Positions 34,650-43,067 of a DNA stretch of 64,000 nucleotides are shown piece by piece. The stretch's first letter is position 1. Every line of letters begins with the position of its first letter. Source of the stretch: Desulfofundulus salinus (GTDB lineage: Bacteria; Bacillota; Desulfotomaculia; Desulfotomaculales; Desulfovirgulaceae); assembly GCF_003627965.1 (NCBI RefSeq), contig NZ_RBWE01000001.1:1719282-1783281 (forward strand), in the 5' to 3' direction. Position numbers and translations under genes: made by a program. The notes beneath the pieces are model-generated. The model worked only from the letters and a program-made list of their open reading frames with translations, did no database searches and was not told where the DNA came from.

Positions 34650-34681
34650 GGGGCCGGTTTGGAAAACCGGCCCCTATTTTT
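34650..34681 (+). terminator. Terminator of the feo operon
   Basis: GGGGCCGGTTT pairs perfectly with AAACCGGCCCC, followed by TATTTTT. Confidence 0.85.
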
Positions 34682-34748
34682 AAAGGGAAGCATCATAGGC
34701 TGTCGAACGTTGCATATAAATCAAAAAAAACAGGGGAGGTATGTTGAA

Positions 34749-35228
34749 ATGTCCCTCCTGGGTCTGGTGCTGGCGTGCCTGTTCTTTGCTGCCGGCCTGG
34801 CCGGGACGGTGGTGCCGGCTCTACCCGGCGCACCGCTCATCTGGCTGGGAATGCTGGTTTACGGCCTTGCCACCGGTTTCTCTACCCTGGAATGGGGCTT
34901 TTACCTGGGCCAGGCACTGGCTGTGGCCCTGGTACTGGCTCTGGATTACCTGGCGGGAGCATGGGCGGTACGCCGCTACGGCGGTTCCGGTTATGCCATC
35001 TGGGGTAGCGTGGCCGGCATAATCCTGGGATTAATTTTATTTGGAGCCATGGGTATGGTCTTTGGCCCCCTGGTGGGGGCGGTAATTGGGGAGTTACTCG
35101 CCCGTAAACCCTTAACTCAAGCCATTCTGGCCGGCTGGGGTTCCCTGGTCGGCCTTGCAGGGGGGACGGCCATCAAACTGGTGCTGGAGATAGGGATGAT
35201 CATCTGGTTCTTTTCGGCCATCTGGTGA
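34749..35228 (+). CDS. DUF456 membrane protein
   Basis: The 159-residue protein has about four TM helices, some Gly-rich (GLAGTVVPALPGAPLIWLGM, IILGLILFGAMGMVFGPLVG), typical of DUF456. ATG at 34749 follows GGGGAGG by 9 bases; longer frames read into the terminator. Function unknown. Confidence 0.8.
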   Translation: MSLLGLVLACLFFAAGLAGTVVPALPGAPLIWLGMLVYGLATGFSTLEWGFYLGQALAVALVLALDYLAGAWAVRRYGGSGYAIWGSVAGIILGLILFGAMGMVFGPLVGAVIGELLARKPLTQAILAGWGSLVGLAGGTAIKLVLEIGMIIWFFSAIW

Positions 35229-35243
35229 TGGCCCAGCCTGTGT

Positions 35244-35447
35244 TTAATCCCGGCGGGGGCCTTTCTCCCGGAATTCTTCATCCAGGGGCCCACCGGCGGT
35301 GTTCAGCTGGAAGCCCTCAACTTCCTGGTTAGGGCCGGGCTGACTTACCCTGGCCTCTTCCCCCGGATTTTCTCCCGTGAGCAAGATGTGCACCCGGCTC
35401 ACCTGCCCCTTGCGTTTGACACGGTGCAATAGCAAGAGCACCTCCAT
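35244..35447 (-). CDS. Doubtful small ORF after rnhA
   Basis: The 67-residue frame from the ATG at 35447 is hydrophilic after a leucine-rich start, with no ribosome site. The frame stays open upstream for another 22 codons to a TAA, reading plausible protein (SNGLFIKGHTAIENKNIV), but without a start codon. The ATG that overlaps the rnhA stop is in another frame and soon ends. It could be a frameshifted small gene or chance. Confidence 0.3.
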   Translation of the reverse strand: MEVLLLLHRVKRKGQVSRVHILLTGENPGEEARVSQPGPNQEVEGFQLNTAGGPLDEEFREKGPRRD

Positions 35448-35516
35448 AACGATATTTTTGTTTTCAATGGCGGTGTGACCTTTAATGAAAAGCCCGTTGG
35501 ATAGACCTGTCTCTTA

Positions 35517-35990
35517 TCATGCTTGAAAACCCGGATCCACGGGCAAAGAATCCCGGCGGCTGGCCTGCACCGCCAGCTGATCGCAGCGGTTATTGTAGAT
35601 ATTGTCGGCGTGGCCCTTTACCCAAACCCAGGTGATGCGGTGCCTGCTGGCCAGGGAAAGAATTTGCTGCCAGAGATCTGCATTTTTGGCCGGCTCGCCG
35701 TTCTCCCGGCGCCAGCCGTTGGCCTGCCAGCGTCTGACCCATCCCCGGGTCATGGCATCCACAATATACCGGCTGTCGGTATATATGGTGACCCGGCAGG
35801 ACCGCTTCAGCGCTCTCAGCCCCTCAATTACGGCCATTAATTCCATGCGGTTATTGGTGGTCTGCGCATATCCCCCGGATAGCTCTTTAACGTGGTTGCC
35901 GTAGCGCAGCACCACCCCGTAGCCACCGGGTCCGGGATTGCCGCTACAGGCACCATCGGTATATATCTCCACTTCCGGCAGATCAGCCAT
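35517..35990 (-). CDS. rnhA: Ribonuclease HI
   Basis: The 157-residue enzyme cleaves RNA in RNA-DNA hybrids. The DEDD set is in IYTDGACSGNPGPGGYG (Asp), RMELMAVIEGL (Glu), TDSRYIVDAM (Asp) and HADNIYNNRCDQLA (Asp). ATG at 35990 is taken over the in-frame TTG at 35993. Confidence 0.95.
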   Translation of the reverse strand: MADLPEVEIYTDGACSGNPGPGGYGVVLRYGNHVKELSGGYAQTTNNRMELMAVIEGLRALKRSCRVTIYTDSRYIVDAMTRGWVRRWQANGWRRENGEPAKNADLWQQILSLASRHRITWVWVKGHADNIYNNRCDQLAVQASRRDSLPVDPGFQA

Positions 35991-36063
35991 CAATATTTTC
36001 CCCCGTCAATGCTAAATTACTCCTATATTGTAACACCACCTTATCCGGGGTACTAGTAAAAAT

Positions 36064-37350
36064 TTATTTTGCCGCCACCCGCCCGGCCAGGCTCTTCACG
36101 GGGGCATAATAAACCTGCCTGGCCGGCACCTGTACGATCTCCCGTTCCGGATAACGCAGGGCGGTTAATTTTCCCCCCATAACGCAACCCTGATCAATAT
36201 CAATGGTGTTGTTACGAAAAACAGGCAGGGGTACCGGTGTATGTCCATAAACCACCAGTGCCTGCCCCCGGTATTCTTTGGCCCAGTCCCGCCGCACGGG
36301 TAAACCCTCCGGAGTTACTTCCCCGGTGGCATCGCCATAAAGGCAGAAATCCCTGATACGGGGAGAAAGGCGGCCAATCATTTTCTCTTTAATTCCACCA
36401 TGAACCGCCACCAGCCGCCCCTCATCCAAAATAAGATAGGGAACAGCCCGGTGGAAGAATTGCAAAAAACGCCGGGCAAAGGCGTCCCGTTCCGCCGAGC
36501 TTAATCGCTCCAGTTCCCGGGTGGTTTTTTCCAGACCGTGGCGCACCTGTACCCGGCGCCCGGAAAGAAACCCGGCCAGTTTTTTGCAGTGATTTCCCGG
36601 CACATACAGGGCGTGCCCCGCCTCCACCATATCCATGGCCAGGTTAATGGCGGCCAGGTTAAAGGGTCCCCGGTCCCCCAGATCACCCAGAAAAACCACC
36701 TTCCGGTTTTCCGGGTGAAACCAGATTTTCCCCCGGCGCCGGTAACCCAACCGTGTAAGGAGATCCTCCAATTCCACCAGGCAGCCATGAACATCACCGA
36801 TGAGATCAAAGGGGCCCCTGGCCGGTGATTCCACGGGCAAAGGGACGATTTCGACCCGGGCGCGGCGTGCCTCCTCAGGGTCGAGGATGTACACCTGGTC
36901 AAAGCCCTCCCGGTGCACGGTGGATAAGCTCTCCCGGAGCAGGCGCTGGTGTTCGGTAATCACCCGGGATTCCACCACCCGCCGTCGCCCGGCATTAAGC
37001 CTTTGACAGAGCTTTTCCGGAAAATTAAACACGATCAGGACGGCCTGGAAATCATGCCGGCGGGCTTGTTTCAACAAATCCCGGCGGGCGCGGGCAGTTA
37101 AAGCGGTAGAATCGGCTACCGTCAACCGCCCCAGGGCCAGACGTTGCTCAATGAGACAATGAAACACTTTAAAAGCCTGCGGTGAGGCAGCCATGTTTTC
37201 TTCCTCATCGCTAACCAGCGCCCGGCAACGGTCGGAGGAGACAATCTGGGTATCCTTAAACCAGCGGGCGGCAAAAGTGGATTTACCGCATCCGGCGGAA
37301 CCACACAAAACCACCAGGGAGGTTTTGGGTATGGACAGGGTGATGGACAT
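36064..37350 (-). CDS. Polynucleotide kinase-phosphatase-like protein
   Basis: The 428-residue two-domain protein has an N-terminal P-loop kinase with CGSAGCGKST (16-25) and SSDRCRALV. A calcineurin-type phosphatase (about 180-428) follows, with DLIGDVHGC, FLGDLGDRGP, VPGNHCKK, VAVHGG and VYGHTP. This is the order of bacterial Pnkp, an RNA-repair enzyme, but the ligase domain is absent and no Hen1 partner is nearby. GNHC replaces the usual GNHD/E. A role in end-healing of nucleic acids is inferred. ATG follows TAAGGAGG. Confidence 0.8.
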   Translation of the reverse strand: MSITLSIPKTSLVVLCGSAGCGKSTFAARWFKDTQIVSSDRCRALVSDEEENMAASPQAFKVFHCLIEQRLALGRLTVADSTALTARARRDLLKQARRHDFQAVLIVFNFPEKLCQRLNAGRRRVVESRVITEHQRLLRESLSTVHREGFDQVYILDPEEARRARVEIVPLPVESPARGPFDLIGDVHGCLVELEDLLTRLGYRRRGKIWFHPENRKVVFLGDLGDRGPFNLAAINLAMDMVEAGHALYVPGNHCKKLAGFLSGRRVQVRHGLEKTTRELERLSSAERDAFARRFLQFFHRAVPYLILDEGRLVAVHGGIKEKMIGRLSPRIRDFCLYGDATGEVTPEGLPVRRDWAKEYRGQALVVYGHTPVPLPVFRNNTIDIDQGCVMGGKLTALRYPEREIVQVPARQVYYAPVKSLAGRVAAK

Positions 37351-37522
37351 GCATTCTTCCTCCTTAAATTCTCTAAGCAGGTACCATAACAGTCAACACT
37401 TCTATCTTCTCACCAACGCAATTTCAATAAACTTTTAAAATTGATAATTGTTTATTGTTCGCTAAGAGAAGACTCTTGTTTTTCCGGCACAAGTATACTA
37501 CAATTTCTTTGGGAGTTATGCT

Positions 37523-37552
37523 CCCGGCGGCGCGCCGCCGGGAAATTTCTTT
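37523..37552 (+). promoter_or_regulatory. Perfect palindrome with T-rich tail before purL
   Basis: A fully self-complementary 20-bp GC palindrome (37523-37542) is followed by AAATTTCTTTTT. It lies between a possible -10 box (TATACT, 37494-37499) and the purL start. It could be an attenuator or terminator in the leader, or an operator. Confidence 0.55.
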
Positions 37553-37587
37553 TTCCTGAAGTCTTCATCCAGGAGGTGGCAATACAG

Positions 37588-40461
37588 GTGACTATTGTTG
37601 AGATCAGGGTCATGAACCGTCCTTTTCTGCCCGATCCGGCAGGAGAGGAGGTTCTCTATGAGATAAAGCATGCCCTGGGCATAAATACAGTCCAAAGGGT
37701 ACGTACGGCCAAGGTTTACCGTTTTGAAGGCATCGATGAGTCAAAGGCCCATCTGCTGGCCGAAAAACTGCTGGCCGAAGCAGTTTTCCAGGATTACACC
37801 ATCAACGCCCCCATCATCAAAGACGCTCCGGTAGTAGTGGAAGTGGCCTATAAGCCGGGGGTCATGAACCCCGAGGCCGCCTCATTGCTGAAAGCCGCCC
37901 AAGACCTGGGGATTGAGGGGCTGGTGGCCGCCGATTCCAGCCGGGAATATGGCTTCTACGGCCCGGACATCAATTCACGGGATATTGAAATCATCCTTGA
38001 CCGGCTGCTGGTCAATGCCACCGTGGAGCGGGTGGTTACCGAAAAACCCGCCACCCTCCTCATCTCGGGCCAGCCGGGCCGGACCGAAATCATCCCCCTG
38101 CGCGGGATGAGCGATGCGGAACTGATGGAGTTGAGCCGCGACAAACTCTTCCTGAACCTGGAAGAAATGCATGCCATCCAGGATTACTTTAAAGCCATCG
38201 GCAGGGATCCCACGGACTGTGAAATAGAAACCCTGGCCCAAACCTGGTCCGAGCACTGCGGCCATAAAACCTTTAAGGCGCGCCTCCTGGTGGACGGCAA
38301 GGAAAGGGAACCATTTTTAAAACGTTTGCAGGATGCAACCGCCACGGCCAACCACCCCCTGGTGCTTTCAGCATTTGTTGATAACTCCGGGGTAATGGAG
38401 TTTTACGACGGTTGGGCTGTCTGCGGCAAAGTAGAAACCCATAATTCCCCTTCCGCCATTGAGCCCTACGGGGGAGCCATGACGGGTAGCGGGGGGGTAT
38501 TCAGGGATGTTATGGGCACGGGCCAGGGGGCCCGGGTAATCGCTTCTACAGATATTTTCTGCTTTGCACCGCCCGATACCCCCCGGGAAGATATTCCCCC
38601 CGGTTGTCTCTCCCCCCATTATCTGCTGCGCCGGGTGGTGGCCGGGGTGCGGGACTACGGCAATCGTATGGGCATCCCTACCAATAACGGCTCGGTTCAC
38701 TTCCACCGTGACTTCCGGGCCAAGCCCTCGGTGATCGTGGGGGCATACGGGCTGTTGCCTGTGGAACGCTGCCGGAAAGGCCAGCCCCAGCCAGGAGATT
38801 TGGCCGTGGTCATCGGCGGGAGGACGGGCCGGGACGGCATTCACGGGGCCACCTTTTCCAGCGGGGAAATGACCCACCGGACTACCGAGGTAAATGCCAG
38901 TGCCGTCCAGATCGGCCATCCCATCGAAGAAAAGCGCGTGGCCGATGCAGTGCTGGCGGCCGGCGAAGCCGGTCTAATCAGGGCCATCACCGATTGTGGC
39001 GCCGGGGGATTTGCCTCGGCCCTGGGAGAAATGGGGGAAAAGACCGGTGTCAGGGTCTGGCTGGAGAGAGTGCCTTTGAAATACCAGGGGCTTAAGCCCT
39101 GGGAAATATGGCTTTCCGAAAGCCAGGAGCGCATGGTCATAGCCGTATCCCCGGAAAATCTGGAGCGGCTGCTGGAGATTTGCCGGGGGCTGAACGTGGA
39201 AGCTACCGTGCTGGCGGAATTTACTTCCGACCGGCGACTGGTGGTTACCTATGAGAATGAAACAATTTGCGATCTGGATATGGAATTTCTCCACCACGGC
39301 CTGCCCAAACGGGTCCTCACCGCCCGCTGGCAACAGCCGGCGCTGGCAGACCCGCAAATGTCAATTCCTGAAAACTGGGATGAGATTTACTGCCAGGTAA
39401 TGGGCCACCTGAATGTCTGCTCCAAGGAACCCATTGTGCGCATGTACGACCACGGAGTGCAGGGCTCCTGTGCCCTGGCGCCCTTTGGTGGGGTGGAGCA
39501 GGACGGGCCCAACGACGCGGTGGTCCTTACTCCCCTGTTCGGTTCCCCCGCCGCGGTGGTCATCAGCCACGGTCTAAATCCGGTTTTAAATCAAATAGAT
39601 CCCTATTACGGTAGCCTGTGGGCGGCGACGGAAGCGGTTTCCAATGCTGTGGCGGTAGGGGCCAACCCGAAAGAGTTGGTATTGATTGACAACTTCATCT
39701 GGCCCTTCCCCGATGAGGAGGCGCTGGGTGCCCTGGACCGGGCCGTGGATGCCTGCGTGGATTTTGTGCGGGCCACCGGAATGCCCTTTATTTCCGGAAA
39801 GGACAGCCTGTCCAGCACTTACCGCGGGGACGGTGGAGAGGTGATCAAAATTCCACCGGTACTCTGTGTTTCGGTTTTTGGCCGTCTTCCCGATGTAAGG
39901 CGCACCGTTTCAGCCGATTTCAAGGGATCCGGCAATTTAATTGTCCTGGTGGGCCAGCGTAATCCTTCCGAAATGGCCGGATCGGTTTATTTTGATTTAG
40001 CTGGTTGCCTGGGTAAAAACCTGCCCCGGATCAACCTGGAGGTTGTCACACGAGTGTGGGAAGGCATTCACCGGGCTATCCAGGAGGAACGGCTTCTGGC
40101 CTGTCACGATATCAGCGAAGGAGGACTGGCCGCTGCCCTGGCCGAGATGTGCTTTGGCGGCGGGGTGGGAGCCCGGATCACCATCCCTGCAGGTGAACGC
40201 CCGGATTATTTCCTGTTTAACGAAACCAGCGGGTGCTTCCTGGTTGAAATGACCCCCACAGAAAAACCCGAAAAAACGTTTGCCGGCTTACCACACCTGG
40301 TGCTGGGGCAAACCACAGATGATCCGGCGGTTGTAGTGGAACAAGGGGGACGCCGGCTTTGCAGTGTTCCCCTGGCCGACCTGAAAAGGGCCTGGCAGGA
40401 ACCCATGGCCCGGGTCTTCGGCACCCCTGGCGCCGGTCATGGCCGGGAGGTGGGAGTATGA
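37588..40461 (+). CDS. purL: FGAM synthase, PurS-PurS-PurL fusion
   Basis: The 957-residue protein makes formylglycinamidine ribonucleotide in purine synthesis with the PurQ glutaminase downstream. Residues about 3-74 and 80-150 are two PurS-like units (DPAGEEVLYEIKHALGINTV; later NPEAASLLKAAQDLGI). The PurL ATPase body follows from about 170: QTWSEHCGHKTF, VETHNSPSAIEPYGGAMTG, DCGAGGFASALGEMG and SGKDSLSSTY. GTG at 37588 follows CAGGAGG by about ten bases; longer frames read through the leader palindrome. It overlaps purQ by 4 bases. Confidence 0.92.
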   Translation: MTIVEIRVMNRPFLPDPAGEEVLYEIKHALGINTVQRVRTAKVYRFEGIDESKAHLLAEKLLAEAVFQDYTINAPIIKDAPVVVEVAYKPGVMNPEAASLLKAAQDLGIEGLVAADSSREYGFYGPDINSRDIEIILDRLLVNATVERVVTEKPATLLISGQPGRTEIIPLRGMSDAELMELSRDKLFLNLEEMHAIQDYFKAIGRDPTDCEIETLAQTWSEHCGHKTFKARLLVDGKEREPFLKRLQDATATANHPLVLSAFVDNSGVMEFYDGWAVCGKVETHNSPSAIEPYGGAMTGSGGVFRDVMGTGQGARVIASTDIFCFAPPDTPREDIPPGCLSPHYLLRRVVAGVRDYGNRMGIPTNNGSVHFHRDFRAKPSVIVGAYGLLPVERCRKGQPQPGDLAVVIGGRTGRDGIHGATFSSGEMTHRTTEVNASAVQIGHPIEEKRVADAVLAAGEAGLIRAITDCGAGGFASALGEMGEKTGVRVWLERVPLKYQGLKPWEIWLSESQERMVIAVSPENLERLLEICRGLNVEATVLAEFTSDRRLVVTYENETICDLDMEFLHHGLPKRVLTARWQQPALADPQMSIPENWDEIYCQVMGHLNVCSKEPIVRMYDHGVQGSCALAPFGGVEQDGPNDAVVLTPLFGSPAAVVISHGLNPVLNQIDPYYGSLWAATEAVSNAVAVGANPKELVLIDNFIWPFPDEEALGALDRAVDACVDFVRATGMPFISGKDSLSSTYRGDGGEVIKIPPVLCVSVFGRLPDVRRTVSADFKGSGNLIVLVGQRNPSEMAGSVYFDLAGCLGKNLPRINLEVVTRVWEGIHRAIQEERLLACHDISEGGLAAALAEMCFGGGVGARITIPAGERPDYFLFNETSGCFLVEMTPTEKPEKTFAGLPHLVLGQTTDDPAVVVEQGGRRLCSVPLADLKRAWQEPMARVFGTPGAGHGREVGV

Positions 40462-41237
40462 AAAAACCGCGGGTATGTGTTTTGCGTACCGATGGCACCA
40501 ACTGCGACCGGGAAACCGGTTATGCCTTTGAACGGGCGGGGGGGGACCCCCATCTGGTGCACGTCAACCAGCTGCGAGCAGGAGAGAAAAAGCTTACCGA
40601 GTATCAGATCCTGGTTATTCCCGGTGGCTTTTCCTACGGGGATGACGTACACTCGGGCAAAATACTGGCCGTGGAACTGACCTCTTTCCTAAAGGAGCAG
40701 TTACAGGAATTTGTGGACAGCGGCAAGCCGGTACTCGGGATTTGCAACGGTTTTCAGGTGCTCGTCCGTACGGGACTTTTGCCTGCAGCTAAAATAGGGG
40801 ATATCAGGACCACCCTCATGCACAACGACAGCGGCCGCTTTGAGTGCCGCTGGGTTCACCTGCGTGTGGAAGATACGCCCTGTATCTTTACGCGAGGACT
40901 GGCCGGCCGGGTATTGCATTTTCAGGCCGCCCACGGTGAAGGCAAATTTTATACCGATGCCCAGACTCTGGCCAGCATCGAAGCGGGCAAGCAGGTGGTT
41001 TTCCGTTACGCCACCAGCAACGGTGACCCCACCAGCATTTATCCCCACAACCCCAATGGCTCTCTGGCCGCCATTGCCGGCATTTGTGATCCCAGCGGCC
41101 GGGTGCTGGGGCTGATGCCCCATCCGGAACGTTTCGTGGATTTCACCCAGCACCCCAACTGGCGGCGCCGGCAATTCCACGAACCCCACGGCCTGCCCAT
41201 TTTCCGCAACGCCGTGGCTTATGCTCAAGAGATGTGA
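40458..41237 (+). CDS. purQ: FGAM synthase glutaminase subunit
   Basis: The 259-residue class I glutaminase supplies ammonia to PurL. The Cys nucleophile is in VLGICNGFQVL and the His-Glu pair in MPHPERFVDF. The start VCVLRTDGTNCDRE is typical. ATG at 40458 overlaps the purL stop and follows GGGAGGTGGG. Confidence 0.93.
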   Translation: MKKPRVCVLRTDGTNCDRETGYAFERAGGDPHLVHVNQLRAGEKKLTEYQILVIPGGFSYGDDVHSGKILAVELTSFLKEQLQEFVDSGKPVLGICNGFQVLVRTGLLPAAKIGDIRTTLMHNDSGRFECRWVHLRVEDTPCIFTRGLAGRVLHFQAAHGEGKFYTDAQTLASIEAGKQVVFRYATSNGDPTSIYPHNPNGSLAAIAGICDPSGRVLGLMPHPERFVDFTQHPNWRRRQFHEPHGLPIFRNAVAYAQEM

Positions 41238-41257
41238 GAAGAGGAGAACCGAAAAGG

Positions 41258-41725
41258 ATGAACATTCGCAAGGCCAGAATTACCGATATGGAATCGGTGC
41301 ACAGGTTAATCAATTATTACGCGGACCAGGGACTGATGCTGGCCCGTCCCCGCTCCGCTTTGTATGAGGCCGTGAGGGAATTTACGGTAGCCGAAGAAAA
41401 AGGGCAGATTGTAGGAGCCGGCTCCCTGCACATCATCTGGGAAGACCTGGCGGAAATCCGGGCCCTGGCGGTAGACCCTCGCTACACCTGCCGGGGTATC
41501 GGACGCCGCCTGGTGCAATCCTTTCTCGAGGAAGCCCGGGAACTGGGGCTTCCCCGGGTTTTTGCCCTTACTTACCAGTCGGGCTTTTTTATCAAGTGCG
41601 GTTTTCAGCCCATCCCCAAGGAAAAGCTGCCCCAGAAGGTGTGGAAGGAGTGTATCAACTGCCCCAAGTTCCCCAACTGTGAAGAGGAGGCAGTGATCAT
41701 CGAACTGGTTAGAACCCTGCAATAG
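41258..41725 (+). CDS. GNAT N-acetyltransferase, ArgA-like
   Basis: The 155-residue GNAT enzyme has the acetyl-CoA loop VDPRYTCRGIGRRLV and ends with FFIKCGFQPIPKEKLPQKVW and CINCPKFPNCEE, the pattern of short stand-alone N-acetylglutamate synthases. ATG 41258 follows AGAGGAG. It may belong to arginine synthesis, but other substrates are possible. Confidence 0.8.
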   Translation: MNIRKARITDMESVHRLINYYADQGLMLARPRSALYEAVREFTVAEEKGQIVGAGSLHIIWEDLAEIRALAVDPRYTCRGIGRRLVQSFLEEARELGLPRVFALTYQSGFFIKCGFQPIPKEKLPQKVWKECINCPKFPNCEEEAVIIELVRTLQ

Positions 41726-41866
41726 GAAAGGGCGTTGGGTCGTCCCGCCTTGCTGGGTCAAGGGGCGAACAAAGCCAGGATTATGTAATTACCTTTAATT
41801 ACCAATAAAAGAGATTACCGGTGTACACACTAATTTGAAAGGGAAAGTAACACAGGGGGGTGTTTA

Positions 41867-42134
41867 ATGGGTTTTTTCAGGCAATAATTTCCTATTGGTG
41901 ATGGCCAACGGCCTCGGCGTGCTTGTATACAGCCTGGGCAAGCAGGATTTAATTAAAGAGATGGAGAAATTGCATGAACAGGGAGTAACTTTTATTGCCT
42001 GCCGGAACGCATTAAGAATAAGAAAATACAACATCAGTGAAAACAAGCTGCCCGCCTTTGTTACCGTGGTGCCGGCAGGGATCACCGAAATAGTTCAGAA
42101 ACCGGCTCAAGGATACGCTTACATCAAGCCCTGA
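41867..42134 (+). pseudogene. DsrE-like gene, 5' truncated and frameshifted
   Basis: The 3' part (VMANGLGVLVYSL, ACRNALRIRKYNIS, VVPAGITEIVQKPAQGYAYIKP) matches the DsrE/DUF1791-like sulfur-relay family. The only ATG with a ribosome site (41867, GGGGGG upstream) runs into TAA after six codons. Dropping one T from the T6 run at 41872-41877 would join it to the DsrE frame, giving about 88 residues. The first 30 or so family residues would still be missing. A sequencing error, real decay or frameshifting are alternatives. Confidence 0.6.
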
Positions 42135-42180
42135 GTCTTTCCGGCGGCAGGCTCAATACCGAAACCAAAAGGAGAGCAAA

Positions 42181-43026
42181 ATGAAAGACCTGCGCATTGC
42201 CCTGGTTCAAATGCAGGTAACCATTGGCGACGTGAAAAAGAACCGGGAAAAAATGGCTGCCTTTGTGGAGGAAGCGGCCGGCAGGAAGGTGGAGATGATT
42301 CTCTTCCCCGAGCTATGCGTGCAGGGGTATAACCGGGAAAGGACACGGGAATTTGCCGAACCCATTCCCGGGGAAAGCACGAACCACATCAGCCAGCTGG
42401 CCCGCTCCTTTAACATGGTCATACTGGCCGGGCTGGCTGAAGCCTCCGGCGGTGAGAAACCCTACATCACCCAGGTAGTAGCGTACCCCAACGGCCGGGT
42501 GGATAAATACCGCAAAACCCATTTGGGCAAGAGCGAGAAACCACATTTCACCCCCGGCGACCAGCTACCGGTTTTCGAAACGGAAAAGGCCCGGTTCGGT
42601 ATTGAAATTTGCTGGGACTTGCATTTCCCCGAAGTTACCACCGTGCTTTCTTTGCAGGGAGCAGAAATTATTTTTGCCCCCCACGCTTCACCTACTATTG
42701 TAGGGGACCGGAGGAATATCTGGCTCAAGTATCTCTCTGCCCGGGCCTACGATAACAGTGTGTTTGTAGCTGCCTGCAACCTGGTGGGGCCGACCGGGGA
42801 AAAAAAACAGGAATTCTGTGGCGGAGCGCTGGTTATTGATCCTAAGGGCGATGTGGTGGCCGAAGATTTCCGGGGAAAGGAAGGATTGCTGGTAGTTGAC
42901 CTGGACTCCCGGCTCATCAATACCATCCGCAACAATGAGGCTACCAGTATGCGCCATAGCTTTTACCTGCAGTCCAGAAGGCCAGAGTTATACCAGTTAC
43001 TGGTCAATACCCCGTTAACAAATTAA
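42181..43026 (+). CDS. Nitrilase-superfamily carbon-nitrogen hydrolase
   Basis: The 281-residue protein hydrolyses a C-N bond of an amide or nitrile-type substrate. The Glu-Lys-Cys triad is visible in LFPELCVQGY, YRKTHLGKSE and GIEICWDLHFPE. The family start (RIALVQMQVTIGDVKKN) is complete. ATG follows AAAGGAG. It is closest to N-carbamoylputrescine amidase / omega-amidase types, but the substrate is not clear from context. Confidence 0.88.
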   Translation: MKDLRIALVQMQVTIGDVKKNREKMAAFVEEAAGRKVEMILFPELCVQGYNRERTREFAEPIPGESTNHISQLARSFNMVILAGLAEASGGEKPYITQVVAYPNGRVDKYRKTHLGKSEKPHFTPGDQLPVFETEKARFGIEICWDLHFPEVTTVLSLQGAEIIFAPHASPTIVGDRRNIWLKYLSARAYDNSVFVAACNLVGPTGEKKQEFCGGALVIDPKGDVVAEDFRGKEGLLVVDLDSRLINTIRNNEATSMRHSFYLQSRRPELYQLLVNTPLTN

Positions 43027-43052
43027 CCCCGGAGCTTTTTCCGGGGTTAATT
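43021..43052. terminator. Bidirectional terminator
   Basis: AATTAACCCCGG and CCGGGGTTAATT are perfectly complementary, between convergent genes, with T-rich sequence beyond on both strands. Confidence 0.85.
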
Positions 43053-43067
43053 TGTCTGTACAATCCT

